DNA of 64,000 nt. Source: Aquitalea aquatica. Lineage in GTDB: Bacteria; Pseudomonadota; Gammaproteobacteria; Burkholderiales; Chromobacteriaceae. Of this stretch, positions 1-8,519 are shown piece by piece (the stretch's first letter is position 1; each line of letters begins with the position of its first letter). The stretch spans positions 1 through 64,000 of the forward strand of contig NZ_JACERN010000031.1 in the NCBI RefSeq assembly GCF_013911085.1. Reading direction: 5' to 3'. Position numbers and translations under genes: made by a program. The notes under the pieces are model-generated. The model was given only the letters and a program-made list of their open reading frames with translations, was not told the origin of the DNA and did not search any database.

Positions 1-2
1 CC

Positions 3-626
3 CTACCCACCCTGCTCGCCTTCGGACTTGTGTCGCTTGGCATGGTCCTCACGCCCGGACCAAACATGATTTACCTTATCTCACGTTCAATCTGCCAGGG
101 CCGCAATGCGGGTCTGGTCTCGCTTGGTGGGGTTGCACTCGGATTTGTGTTTTATATGTTTTCAGCGGCATGCGGCATCACCGCGCTCCTGCTGACCGTG
201 CCATACGCGTACGACGCATTACGGATCTTTGGCGCACTGTATCTGCTGTACCTCGCCTGGCAAGCTCTAAAACCGGGTGGTCGTTCGGCGTTTCAGGTTC
301 GGCAGTTGCCAAATGATAGCCGCCGCAAGCTCTTCACAATGGGCTTCATCACAAACCTCACCAATCCAAAAATTGCAGTGATGTATCTGTCACTCTTGCC
401 GCAGTTCATTTCGCCAGGACATGGCAGCGTGCTTGCACAATCGCTGGCACTCGGCAGTGTGCAGATCGCGGTGAGCATCAGCATCAACGCGCTCATCGCA
501 TGCATGGCTGGTTCAATCGCGGTATTTCTGACCAAGAGGCCACGTTGGGCACTGATTCAGCGTTGGCTGATGGGCACCGTGCTTGCCGGACTGGCTGCGC
601 GTATTGCATTGGAATCGCAGCATTAA
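3..626 (+). CDS. LysE/RhtB-family amino acid exporter (5' partial)
   Basis: Inner-membrane exporter of the LysE/RhtB family, whose members expel amino acids or their analogues. The reading frame is open to the left edge of the window, so the true start lies just outside; a GTG at 30 is the first internal start. The near-N-terminal motif LTPGPNM followed by a basic residue and a glycine-rich helix is the family hallmark, and five or six hydrophobic segments follow over about 200 residues, the usual family length. A hydrophobic C-terminal helix ends just before the stop. Substrate cannot be read from the sequence. Confident family call; only the first few residues are missing. Confidence 0.9.
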   Translation, partial: LPTLLAFGLVSLGMVLTPGPNMIYLISRSICQGRNAGLVSLGGVALGFVFYMFSAACGITALLLTVPYAYDALRIFGALYLLYLAWQALKPGGRSAFQVRQLPNDSRRKLFTMGFITNLTNPKIAVMYLSLLPQFISPGHGSVLAQSLALGSVQIAVSISINALIACMAGSIAVFLTKRPRWALIQRWLMGTVLAGLAARIALESQH

Positions 627-775
627 GCATGCCGCGATCAACTTGAGATGACGCAAGGAGCGCGCAGAACAGGCAGCGCGTAGTGCCAGGTTAACGAGTG
701 GTGTGTTTTACCCGGACGGGATACTATTCCCCCCCCTTTGGTTTAAGGACTCTGCATGCAAGAGAAGGTTATTTC

Positions 776-1406
776 GTGAACAAAAAATGTAGGACGGCGC
801 TTGGAATCATCCCAAATGACGCGCATCAAGCATGGCTTTCCCCATCGCCATTTCTGCCGGTGTTCAATTTTCATGAGATGCACGAGTCGGGTGCAATCCA
901 TGCGCGACCAGATGAAATCATCGCCGCCGTTGCCGCCCTTGGACATGCGCGACGACCGCATCATACGTGCGCTGTTAGCCATCCGCGAACTACCATCAAA
1001 ATGTTTGAGACATTTCGGCAAGCAGCAGGATGTCGCGCCGTTTGGCTTTAACACCTTCACTTTGCTTCAGCGCACCGACAACGAAATTTCCCTGGGTCTA
1101 TCTGGGCGTTTCTGGCGTCCCAAGCTTGATATCTGTCATATCCCGACTGCCCGGGAATTCGAGGCCCAGAACGATCCACGCTTAGCCAAACTGGTGCTGC
1201 GCTTTCAGGTCATTGCACATCCGCATGCCAGCCACACGCTTCGGACCGAGACCTTCGTGTATTGCGCAAATACACGTACAAAAATGCTATTTACGCCTTA
1301 CTGGCTGGCAATCCGCCTGGCCAGCGGATGGATTCGGCGTCGCACCCTGACATCAATTCAGCAGAAACTCTCCACACCTGCAAGCCAGGGAATTACGCAT
1401 GAATAG
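776..1406 (+). pseudogene. SRPBCC-like protein, frameshifted
   Basis: Two overlapping frames together give one plausible protein of about 210 residues. The first frame starts at GTG 776, behind a GAGAAGG ribosome site, and reads to AVAAL at 938-940. The second frame continues with DMRDDRIIRALL from 942. One extra base around 939-941 explains the break. The C-terminal part (FGFNTFTLL, LSGRFWRP, YWLAIRLASGWIRRR) resembles a proteobacterial family of uncharacterised SRPBCC/DUF2867-like proteins; I recognise the pattern but not a function. Either a pseudogene or a sequencing error. The upstream 627-775 stretch shows only a C-run (729-737) and the ribosome site. Confidence 0.55.
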
Positions 1407-1525
1407 CACGGCAGTGGCCAGGCTACCTCGCGTAGCACTAGCGTACACACACCGGTGTGGCGCCTTACACGCGCGCAGGCGCTGAGAAGAACAGTCCGGG
1501 CTATGCATGGCAGGAATAGCTTGAG

Positions 1526-1603
1526 TTCGGCCAAAGCGGGCAGCTACCGACGTAAGTGAGAACGTCCACTTCTGCGGTCATAGCAGCCACGACGTATCTC
1601 ACA
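1526..1603 (+). repeat. Dispersed intergenic repeat, divergent copy (forward)
   Basis: Begins with TTCGGCCAAAGCGGGCA, the core of a repeat found throughout the window, then diverges. Its distal half (GTGAGAACGTCC then CAGCCACGACG) resembles the copy at 38101 (GTAAGAATGTCC then CAGCCATGACG) more than the 4961 copy, suggesting subfamilies. It lies in the 206-bp gap before a convergent gene; nothing else is visible in that gap. Confidence 0.5.
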
Positions 1604-1612
1604 AAAGAGTAG

Positions 1613-2230
1613 CTATTCAGCCAATGCGGCTTGTAGTTCTTCTTTTGAAAGTGGCTTGCAGTATATCGGAGTCCCAGGCTCAAAGCGTACCCCCTCAACC
1701 AGCCTGCCTGCATCTACCGCATCAAACCCGAATTGTTCGTATAGCTGCACGACAAGCTGCTTGTCGCTTTCCAGATCTCCAGCAAGCGGCAAGGCCCGGC
1801 GCCTGGGGCTCTTTGTTGGCAACCCATCATTTTCTAGATCGTTCATCGGGATAGCGTTAAAGGCTTTGACGATGCGCGAGTGCGAAAAATGCTCGGCTAT
1901 CAAGGCGCTGGAGCTGGTTCGATGTAGATCTAGCTCATCGATATGGTCATCACGCTCCGGGTAATAATTGCACGAATCGATTAGTAGCTTGTCAGCCAGC
2001 AATGCTGCCGACAGCTGAGTGTAGGCATAGAAAGGAACAGCCAGCACAAGGATGTCACCAAACTCAGCAGCCTCTTCGATGGTGCCCAGTATGCAACCGG
2101 TCGAGTACGGCAGGCTAAACATGGACTTGGGTCCACGGGAATTGCTGAGCATGACCTCATGCCCCGCCTTTACTGCCAATTTGGCGAGCGTGCGTCCGAC
2201 AACGCCGGCACCAATGATTCCGATTTTCAT
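1613..2230 (-). CDS. NADPH-dependent F420 reductase-like oxidoreductase
   Basis: Rossmann-fold NAD(P)-binding protein of the NADP:F420 oxidoreductase (NADP_oxidored, F420-dependent) family. The N-terminus MKIGIIGAGVVGRTLAKL carries the GxGxxG dinucleotide loop, followed by SNSRGP in the position that usually contacts the NADP phosphate. About 205 residues, near family length. I start it at ATG 2230, ten codons inside the longest frame, because CTGGAG lies about eight bases upstream and the Rossmann strand starts there. In a betaproteobacterium F420 itself is unlikely, so the real substrate is unknown. Divergent from the LysR gene at 2333, which may regulate it (inference from position). Confidence 0.85.
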   Translation of the reverse strand: MKIGIIGAGVVGRTLAKLAVKAGHEVMLSNSRGPKSMFSLPYSTGCILGTIEEAAEFGDILVLAVPFYAYTQLSAALLADKLLIDSCNYYPERDDHIDELDLHRTSSSALIAEHFSHSRIVKAFNAIPMNDLENDGLPTKSPRRRALPLAGDLESDKQLVVQLYEQFGFDAVDAGRLVEGVRFEPGTPIYCKPLSKEELQAALAE

Positions 2231-2332
2231 GCTGATGACTCCAGATAAAAGTGACATCTGGAGTGTATTTATTCATTATTGGTAGATAAATATGTACTTT
2301 ATTGGATAACTAACAACCAGTATGAGGGAATC

Positions 2333-3223
2333 GTGGATAAGCTAGTCAGCATGGGTGTGTTTGCAAAATCAGCTGAACTGGGATCATTCGCTGCTGCTGC
2401 CCAGGCGCTCGACATATCACCACAAATGGTGGCCAAGCATGTGGCGGGCCTAGAGGCCGACTTAGGTGTCACCCTCATCAACCGGACGACCCGGAGGCAG
2501 AGTCTCACCGACATCGGTCTTGCCTACTACGATCGTTGCAAAGTGGTGTTGGCCGAAGTGGAGGCCGCTGATGCCTTAGCCCAGGAAATATTATCCCACC
2601 CCAAAGGCGTGTTGCGGATCAGTGCCCCCATCACCTTTGGAGCATTCAGCCTGGCTCCTTTTGTCACACGCTATCTGGCCCGCTATCCGGATGTCCAGAT
2701 TGACCTGTCACTGAGTGACCGCTATGTCGATCCGATTGAGGATGGCTACGAAATCCTGATTCGCATCGGTGAACTTGAGAACTCCTCTCTCATTGCCAGG
2801 CCATTGGCACCGTATAAATTGATTGCCTGTGCATCACCATCCTACCTTGCACAGCATGGCGAGCCAGAAACCCCGGAGGACTTGTTGCTCCATGATTGTC
2901 TGGCATATATGAACGGTAGATCGGCCATGCCATGCCGCTGGGCTTTCACCAGGAACAGTTCTACCCATGAGGTTAAAATCAAGGGCCGCTTGCGCAGCGA
3001 TAACTGGAAAGCCTTGTTGCATGCGGCAACAGAGGGCTTTGGCATTACGCTGGGCCCCGCAGACGTGCTGGTACCTGAAATCAATGCAGGACGCCTGGTC
3101 CAGGTTCTGCCCGATTACATGGGCCCTTCCAGGCCCATGCATGTGCTTTACCCTTCCCACCGCAAACCAACGGCAAAAATACGGAGCTTTATCGAAGCTT
3201 TGGTCAGTGCGTTCGGCATCTAG
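2333..3223 (+). CDS. LysR-family transcriptional regulator
   Basis: LysR-type regulator of about 296 residues: an N-terminal winged helix-turn-helix (residues 1-60, with the SFAAAAQALDISPQMVAKHV helix pair) and a C-terminal effector-binding domain. I take GTG 2333 as the start: GAGGGA lies about four bases upstream, and VDKLVSMGVF aligns with the common MDKLxxMxVF start of the CrgA/AaeR-like subgroup. Earlier in-frame starts back to 2279 lack a ribosome site and overlap the divergent promoter. Its partner is likely the oxidoreductase at 1613-2230. It ends three bases before the convergent hydrolase stop, so no terminator fits between them. Confidence 0.9.
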   Translation: MDKLVSMGVFAKSAELGSFAAAAQALDISPQMVAKHVAGLEADLGVTLINRTTRRQSLTDIGLAYYDRCKVVLAEVEAADALAQEILSHPKGVLRISAPITFGAFSLAPFVTRYLARYPDVQIDLSLSDRYVDPIEDGYEILIRIGELENSSLIARPLAPYKLIACASPSYLAQHGEPETPEDLLLHDCLAYMNGRSAMPCRWAFTRNSSTHEVKIKGRLRSDNWKALLHAATEGFGITLGPADVLVPEINAGRLVQVLPDYMGPSRPMHVLYPSHRKPTAKIRSFIEALVSAFGI

Positions 3224-3226
3224 ACT

Positions 3227-3985
3227 TCATGACTCATGCAAAAACGCTTCCATGCTGGCCAGCAGCGCTAGCGGTGTTTCATTCATTGGATAATGGCCTG
3301 CATTGGCTAGCTCTTCGTGACTGGCGCTTGCGTAGCGCTGCATGGTGGTGGCTTGCATCAGTGCGCTGTTGAACACCGGGTCGTACGCTCCGGTAATCAG
3401 TTTGAATGGGATGGCCTTGCCTGTTATTGCATGGCTGAAGTCGGTGTGCAGCCAGGCTGTCAGGTATGCCGCGAAGGCTTGCTGGGTGGCGTGCTGCCAT
3501 GAGTATGCTGCTTTCCATTCCAGCCACTTCTGGGGTAGGCGGTGGCCCGTGCTGCGGTCAATGATGGCGAGGCGCTTCTCGGTACTGGTTGCTGCGGCAT
3601 GCAGCTGGCTGATGGCCAAGTCGTCCAGTGCGACTCCGCCGCAGGGAACCGGGGCTATCCCTACCATCGATATCACCCGCTGCGCTTGCAGGCTGGCGAT
3701 CCGCTCGATGGCCATTCCCCCCATTGAGTGACCCACCAGGCTGAAGCGGTCAAGTTGCAGCGTGTCGGCCAGTGCCAGGGCATCTTGGGCAATTTCATCA
3801 ATCGTGAAGTTGCCTTTGCTGTCTTGCATATCGCCATAACCGCGATAGTCCATGAACAGATAGCTGAATGCCTGTTGATCCAGCATGTCTTCCAGCGGTG
3901 CAAAAGAATGGCGGTCACCAAACCAGCCATGCAGAACGATGACATGGTGCGGGCCATTCCCTACGCGATGATACGAGTTCGGCAT
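3227..3985 (-). CDS. Alpha/beta hydrolase
   Basis: Serine hydrolase with the alpha/beta fold, 252 residues. The oxyanion motif LHGWFGD is near residue 18, the nucleophile elbow GHSMGG puts the catalytic Ser at 87, and probable Asp 202 (GAYDPVF) and His 231 (NAGHYP) complete the triad. Without a signal peptide it should be cytoplasmic. The substrate is unknown; the family includes esterases, C-C hydrolases and haloperoxidase-like enzymes. The divergent AraC regulator at 4086 shares the 100-bp upstream region and could control it. Confidence 0.88.
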   Translation of the reverse strand: MPNSYHRVGNGPHHVIVLHGWFGDRHSFAPLEDMLDQQAFSYLFMDYRGYGDMQDSKGNFTIDEIAQDALALADTLQLDRFSLVGHSMGGMAIERIASLQAQRVISMVGIAPVPCGGVALDDLAISQLHAAATSTEKRLAIIDRSTGHRLPQKWLEWKAAYSWQHATQQAFAAYLTAWLHTDFSHAITGKAIPFKLITGAYDPVFNSALMQATTMQRYASASHEELANAGHYPMNETPLALLASMEAFLHES

Positions 3986-4085
3986 TATTCCCCCTGTGTT
4001 TAGTGCATGGTGTAAAGCACAAAGGGTAAGTGCTTGGCGCTTGACCTGCTTTCGTTGTTAGGTCAAATGCCATAGAGTTTGGGGC

Positions 4086-4868
4086 ATGAGAGATGCGGAA
4101 CTTGAATTGTTGGGTGATGTGCCGCGCGATGTGGTGGTGATTGAGCGCGCGTTTGCCGCGGGTAGCCACTATCCGGCGCACCGCCACCAGCGGGGGCAGC
4201 TGGCTTTTGCCCGGCAGGGCTCCATCAGTGTGATGACCCGTTTCGGGCATTGGCTGGTGCCGCCAGGGCGAGCGGTGTGGGTGCCGGCAGGTATCGAGCA
4301 CGAAATGCAGATGCTGGGGCCGGTTGTCATGCTGAACACCTTTGTGAGTGTGGATGCAGCGGACAGGGTTGGCCTGGCTACGCACTGCCAGGTGTGTGCC
4401 GTCAGCCCATTGCTGTACCAGCTATTGCTGCAGGCGGTTGAACTCCCCCTGGTGTACCCGATGGACGGCCGTAGCCATCACCTGATGGGATTGTTGCTCA
4501 CCGAGATATCGATGGCCACCGTGTTGCCTTTGCATGCCCCGTTGCCAATGAATGAAGGCCTTGCCGCGTTGTGCAGGTCACTACTGGCAGCGCCGACTCT
4601 GCTGATGGATACCGATGCCATGGCGGCGCGCATGGCCATGAGCCGTAGCACTTTTACCCGGTTTTTCAGGAAGGAAACCGGCATCAGTTATATGCAATGG
4701 CGGCAGCAGGCCTGCTTGCTGGCCGCCATCAGGCGGCTTGAGGAAGGGCAAAGTGTTACGTCAGTGGCGCTGGAGCTGGGCTATGGCAGCCCGTCCACAT
4801 TTACGGCCCTGTTCCGCAAAACGCTTGGGATGAGTCCACAGGCTTACGTCAGAATACAAGCCAACTGA
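4086..4868 (+). CDS. AraC-family regulator with N-terminal cupin
   Basis: Transcriptional regulator of 260 residues. The N-terminal half is a cupin-like sensor with the HRHQRGQL signature near residues 31-38. The C-terminal half holds two helix-turn-helix units, seen as AARMAMSRSTFTRFFRKETG and VALELGYGSPSTFTALFRKT, ending with the usual GMSPQAY. This organisation matches the group of AraC proteins often beside efflux or hydrolase genes. Divergent from the alpha/beta hydrolase, so that gene is the first candidate target (positional inference). Confidence 0.9.
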   Translation: MRDAELELLGDVPRDVVVIERAFAAGSHYPAHRHQRGQLAFARQGSISVMTRFGHWLVPPGRAVWVPAGIEHEMQMLGPVVMLNTFVSVDAADRVGLATHCQVCAVSPLLYQLLLQAVELPLVYPMDGRSHHLMGLLLTEISMATVLPLHAPLPMNEGLAALCRSLLAAPTLLMDTDAMAARMAMSRSTFTRFFRKETGISYMQWRQQACLLAAIRRLEEGQSVTSVALELGYGSPSTFTALFRKTLGMSPQAYVRIQAN

Positions 4869-4960
4869 TTACGTAAAACATGTGCAAGCTGACCAGGGCT
4901 CTCTTCCAGGTTGACAGGTAACTTCAACCAACAGCTTGGTGCGCGCCGACTAGTTCTGCG

Positions 4961-5034
4961 GCAGTTCGGCCAAAGCGGTCAATGAGAGTGGCTGGGCATA
5001 ACGGCTGGTTTAAACAGAATTTCGGACACGCTCC
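4961..5034 (+). repeat. Dispersed intergenic repeat, near-consensus copy
   Basis: About 74 bp starting GCAGTTCGGCCAAAGCGGTC and ending TTTCGGACACGCTCC. It is nearly identical to 49156-49224 (one visible substitution in the GGTTTAAACAG segment against GGTTTACACAG). It ends within 50 bp of a transposase remnant. It lies in the 465-bp gap 4869-5333, which otherwise holds the remnant at 5082 and a 15-bp palindrome at 5265. Confidence 0.75.
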
Positions 5035-5081
5035 GATCAGGTAGAAGGTGAAAGCCAGATTGCCCACTCAAGATTGAGCGC

Positions 5082-5262
5082 GACGGAGCATGTCGCAAGA
5101 TGAAGGTGACGCCGCATATGGCACGCAATACCTGATGAACCGGAGGCAGTAGGATTGACAGTCACACCACGCGCCATCGAGCGCTACGCGCTGAGCCAGC
5201 GACTACGCAAATGCATCGAACAGTGTTTCGGATGGTGCAAGCCGGGGCGGGTCACACTGAGA
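5082..5262 (+). pseudogene. IS5-family transposase C-terminal remnant
   Basis: Conceptual translation across two frames gives DGACRKMKVTPHMARNT, then GGSRIDSHTTRH, then ERYALSQRLRKCIEQCFGW. These match the order of the C-terminal blocks of IS5-family DDE transposases (the stretch with TTRHxGYxxSQRxRKRIEExFGW, including the catalytic Glu region). Stops and at least two frameshifts interrupt it and no start or N-terminal domain is left, so it is an inactive scar. It follows directly on a dispersed repeat copy. Confidence 0.65.
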
Positions 5263-5264
5263 TT

Positions 5265-5279
5265 GAATGTTCAACATTC
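5265..5279. promoter_or_regulatory. 15-bp perfect palindrome upstream of esterase gene
   Basis: GAATGTT-C-AACATTC, a perfect dyad 55-70 bp upstream of the esterase start. It could be an operator for that gene or a leftover of the mobile element; there is no direct evidence for either. Confidence 0.3.
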
Positions 5280-5333
5280 TTAGCAACTTTTAGATTGTAT
5301 TGATGTGACTACGTAAGCCAGAATCCATCATCA

Positions 5334-7349
5334 ATGACGCTTGATGGCTTATGCATGACCTTTAATTTATCTCGTGGCCTGCTTTGTTCGCTTGGTTTAG
5401 TGCTTTGCGCACAGTCTTTTGCTTCCGTAACGACGCCTGCTACGACAGTAATGACAGAAATCTTCGGTGATGGACAGAAGGTTTCCTACGTCATTCTTCA
5501 ATACAAACAGTCAATCAAAGCAAGTTCGATATCCCCGTTGTCGTTCTCTGTCGATGGCCACAAGGTTATTCGGGCGTATGCGAATACTTCAGGTGAGCGC
5601 AGCAATGCGGGCAAGAATGGTTCCTATGTCATTTTGGAACTCGACACAAGCATTGCCGCCGACACGAAAAAGCCAGCTGGACCTTTGATTCAAGCAGGGG
5701 AAAGTTCGGGCCGTCCACCAGGTGGTGGTGGCCCCAAGCTGGGAGAGAAAAGCAACAAGCCTGCAATGGTCGAACAGCTCAATGTGACAGTCCGTCAGTC
5801 ATCGCCAGTAATGCGGACGGATGGGGAAAAGGCCGGTCAGGCTGGGAGCATCTGGACGAGCAGTAAGACCGTTGACCTGATGATTGGCCAATTTCAGCAG
5901 CGAGTGTTTATCGATCCACGCTTCCCTGATCAGCCTCTCAAGTACAATCTGTACATTCCTAAAGACTACAGCCCCACCCGACACTTTCCGCTGGTGTTGT
6001 TCATGCATGATGCCGGGGCAGTGAGCAATGCGCCCACTGAAACGCTGACTCAAGGCCTTGGCGCTGTAATCTGGTCAACGCCAGAGGAGCAGTCAAAGCA
6101 TGAAACCTTCGTTCTCGCCCCCCAGTACGATCGTGTGATTGCAGACGATGCATCTGGTACGACCGACCAGATGGATATCACAGTCGATCTGGTAAAGGCC
6201 CTGTCTGCCCAATACAACCTTGATACCAACCGGCTCTATAACACTGGCCAGTCAATGGGCGGGATGACCTCGATTGCGATGGATATCAAATATCCAGATG
6301 TGTTCGCAGCATCCCTGCTGGTAGCAAGTCAGTGGAATCCAGAAAAAGTAGCCCCACTTGCCAAGAAGCCACTCTGGATTGTTGTTAGCGAAGAGGATAC
6401 CAAAGCCAAGCCAGGCCAAGATGCCATAACCGACAAACTGAAATCCTTGGGCTCGACTGTGGCTAAGGCAACGTGGTCGGCAGAGGATTCAGCGGACAGC
6501 CTAAACCAGTCGGTCGCGAGTATGTTGGCCAGAAAAGCAACGATCAACTACACGGTATTCAAAGGTGGGGATCACCGTTACACATGGCAACATGCCTATA
6601 GTATCGCGGGTATTCGTGATTGGCTTCTGGCCCAGACCAAGGACTCTGGACAGACCGCTGCATCGCTTTTTGAATTGGGTGATGCACTGTCCAAGGATGG
6701 TGATCAATTCGGAGCCATTCAGTATTTCAGTCGCGCTTCAGAAATGGGCTATGCCCGGGCAACCGAGATGCTTGGAGCGATATATGCGTCCGGTAGAGGT
6801 ATGGGTGCACCAGATTACAAGGCTGCAGCCAAGTATGATGATCTGGCCATCTCGCAGGGTAGTCAGCGTGCGTTGACTGAACTGGGTATTCTGTATTTTC
6901 AGGGTACGGGTATAGGGCAGGATTTCAATAAAGCAAGGATGCTATGGGAGAAGGCTACTGCAGCGGGCGATATGAAAGCACCGCGCTGGTTAGGCCTCCT
7001 GTATCTCAATGGGCACGGTGTTCATCAGGATGCTTCCAAAGCTTCATCCTTACTAAACCTTGCGGCTGGTAGAGGCGACATTACTGCAAACTACTGGCTT
7101 GGGTTTATGTATGAGAATGGTTTGGGTGTCACCAAGGATTTTAAGCAGGCCATCGCTTTGTATGAGAAAGCAGCCCCTCTTGATGGTCGGCACGTAGAAG
7201 GTGCAGCATGCCTTGCGCTTGGGCGAATTTATGAGAAAGGATTAGGCGTAGCACCAAATCCATTCGTTGCAGAAGTGTGGTATCAACGAGGTGCGGTGTC
7301 AGGCAACACGGACTCCAAAGAGGCGTTGGATCATATAAGGAAGAAGTAG
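5334..7349 (+). CDS. Secreted PHB-depolymerase-type esterase fused to Sel1 repeats
   Basis: Predicted exported hydrolase of 671 residues (664 if ATG 5355 is used, which gives the cleaner signal peptide MTFNLSRGLLCSLGLVLC). After the signal peptide comes an Ig-like esterase N-terminal domain (about 35-155), then an alpha/beta hydrolase of the polyhydroxybutyrate depolymerase/feruloyl esterase type (about 190-435) with nucleophile Ser 307 in GQSMGG, likely Asp 355 and His 414 in GGDHRYTW. Residues 445-665 are about six Sel1/TPR-like repeats (LGxxYxxGxGVxxDxxxA). A esterase with a Sel1 tail is unusual and suggests protein binding in the periplasm or outside. Followed by a strong terminator, so probably monocistronic. 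Confidence 0.85.
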   Translation: MTLDGLCMTFNLSRGLLCSLGLVLCAQSFASVTTPATTVMTEIFGDGQKVSYVILQYKQSIKASSISPLSFSVDGHKVIRAYANTSGERSNAGKNGSYVILELDTSIAADTKKPAGPLIQAGESSGRPPGGGGPKLGEKSNKPAMVEQLNVTVRQSSPVMRTDGEKAGQAGSIWTSSKTVDLMIGQFQQRVFIDPRFPDQPLKYNLYIPKDYSPTRHFPLVLFMHDAGAVSNAPTETLTQGLGAVIWSTPEEQSKHETFVLAPQYDRVIADDASGTTDQMDITVDLVKALSAQYNLDTNRLYNTGQSMGGMTSIAMDIKYPDVFAASLLVASQWNPEKVAPLAKKPLWIVVSEEDTKAKPGQDAITDKLKSLGSTVAKATWSAEDSADSLNQSVASMLARKATINYTVFKGGDHRYTWQHAYSIAGIRDWLLAQTKDSGQTAASLFELGDALSKDGDQFGAIQYFSRASEMGYARATEMLGAIYASGRGMGAPDYKAAAKYDDLAISQGSQRALTELGILYFQGTGIGQDFNKARMLWEKATAAGDMKAPRWLGLLYLNGHGVHQDASKASSLLNLAAGRGDITANYWLGFMYENGLGVTKDFKQAIALYEKAAPLDGRHVEGAACLALGRIYEKGLGVAPNPFVAEVWYQRGAVSGNTDSKEALDHIRKK

Positions 7350-7411
7350 GCTCCGTACTCTGCGATGGGCTTAGTGTGATGGAGCGGGCCAAACCACATC
7401 CTTATTCCTTA

Positions 7412-7442
7412 AAAATAGCACCCCCGAAGGGGTGCTATTTTT
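7412..7442 (+). terminator. Rho-independent terminator
   Basis: 13-bp perfect stem (AAAATAGCACCCC / GGGGTGCTATTTT) with a CGAA tetraloop and a T-run, 60 bp after the esterase stop. Confidence 0.95.
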
Positions 7443-7574
7443 CTTAACGGTGCAGGCCTGGATGGACGGGTTCAAGAAAAGAGCGGCATAACACGAGTCA
7501 GAATTTTGAGTTCAAGTTGACCCCAAACGGCTGGTATGTGACCTTGAGCCGAAGCTGACGACTAGTGGGATAGA

Positions 7575-7606
7575 AAACCGCTTAGGCCGAACTTCCGCTT
7601 ACCAGG
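7575..7606 (-). repeat. Dispersed intergenic repeat, partial copy (reverse)
   Basis: ACCGCTTAGGCCGAACTTCC followed by CTTACCAGG, matching the reverse-orientation copy at 49055-49136. It lies in the 372-bp gap 7350-7721, in which only this and the terminator are recognised. Confidence 0.5.
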
Positions 7607-7721
7607 TCGCCGCATTATCAGTTCGTCAGCTGAGGCGGGCATCCAGTTTTCATGCGCGGAATAACAGGTTGCCGCTGGTAAGTAGTCCTTCAGGAATGGA
7701 CTGTCCAGGGCGGAGGTAGGG

Positions 7722-8234
7722 TCAGCGATATTTGATATACACATCTAGGCCACGGCAGCCTGTAGGTACGATGCTCTGTGGCAGGCGACGGAATCCGGAA
7801 TGCTTGAGCATGGTCTTCATGCTTGGCGAATAGGGGGTGCACTCCGCACGCAGGGCCATGCCTTTGGGGATAATCATATCGATCTTCTCCAATAGCGTTC
7901 TGCCATGCCCCTTCCCCATGTGTTCGGGAGCAACCGCAAACATGCTGAGGCTGATTTCCCTATTCTCTTCAGTTGAGCGTGATAGCCAAGCAAAGCCGAT
8001 TAGGTTATCCATGCGTTCACAGATCAACAGCTTTGACGTATTCGGACGAGATGGTGATGTCACTGACTAGGTTGAAACACTGAGCCACAAAAGTTGCCTG
8101 AGTAAGGCCACATGTCCCTGTGCGTTCAGGTAGCAATCTGGAAATGCGCCGGCAACGCTTCCCTGCTGTATCAGTTCAAAAATCTTGGGTATATCGAGTA
8201 GCTTGACAGGCCTCAAGATTGTATTGGCGGGCAT
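7722..8234 (-). pseudogene. GNAT acetyltransferase interrupted by an amber codon
   Basis: Conceptual protein of about 170 residues in one uninterrupted frame except for a single TAG at 8067-8069 (after LLWLSVST). Upstream of it lies the beta-alpha start of a GNAT fold (TILRPVKLLDIPKIFELIQQ). Downstream lie the central strands and the acetyl-CoA loop VAPEHMGKGHGRTLL, matching the Q/RxxGxG/A pattern. Because the frame is the same on both sides, one C/G-to-T change accounts for the break. I use ATG 8234; ATG 8294 is an alternative and neither has a good ribosome site. The gap 8295-8519 shows nothing clear. Confidence 0.7.
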
Positions 8235-8519
8235 TGGGAATGTGGCTATGACTCGGTGAGTGTTAACTTTACAAATCAAATTCGGGATTGTCATCCGTAA
8301 TTTTTCTTATGAGTGTAAAGGTAAGATTGAGTCGCAGCAACGTTTTCCTAGCTGATAAGCGACGTCCCCTCGCTACTGAAAACGGGGGGCGTCAGTCCTA
8401 TCCCGCATCCCGCCTGTATGAGCTAGCCAATCTGAAGGTGGGGTGCGTTGAACTTTTTAAACACAGGAAAGGGTATGTCTCTAATACATGAGGCTCGCTC
8501 AAATTTCGGTATGATTTGC

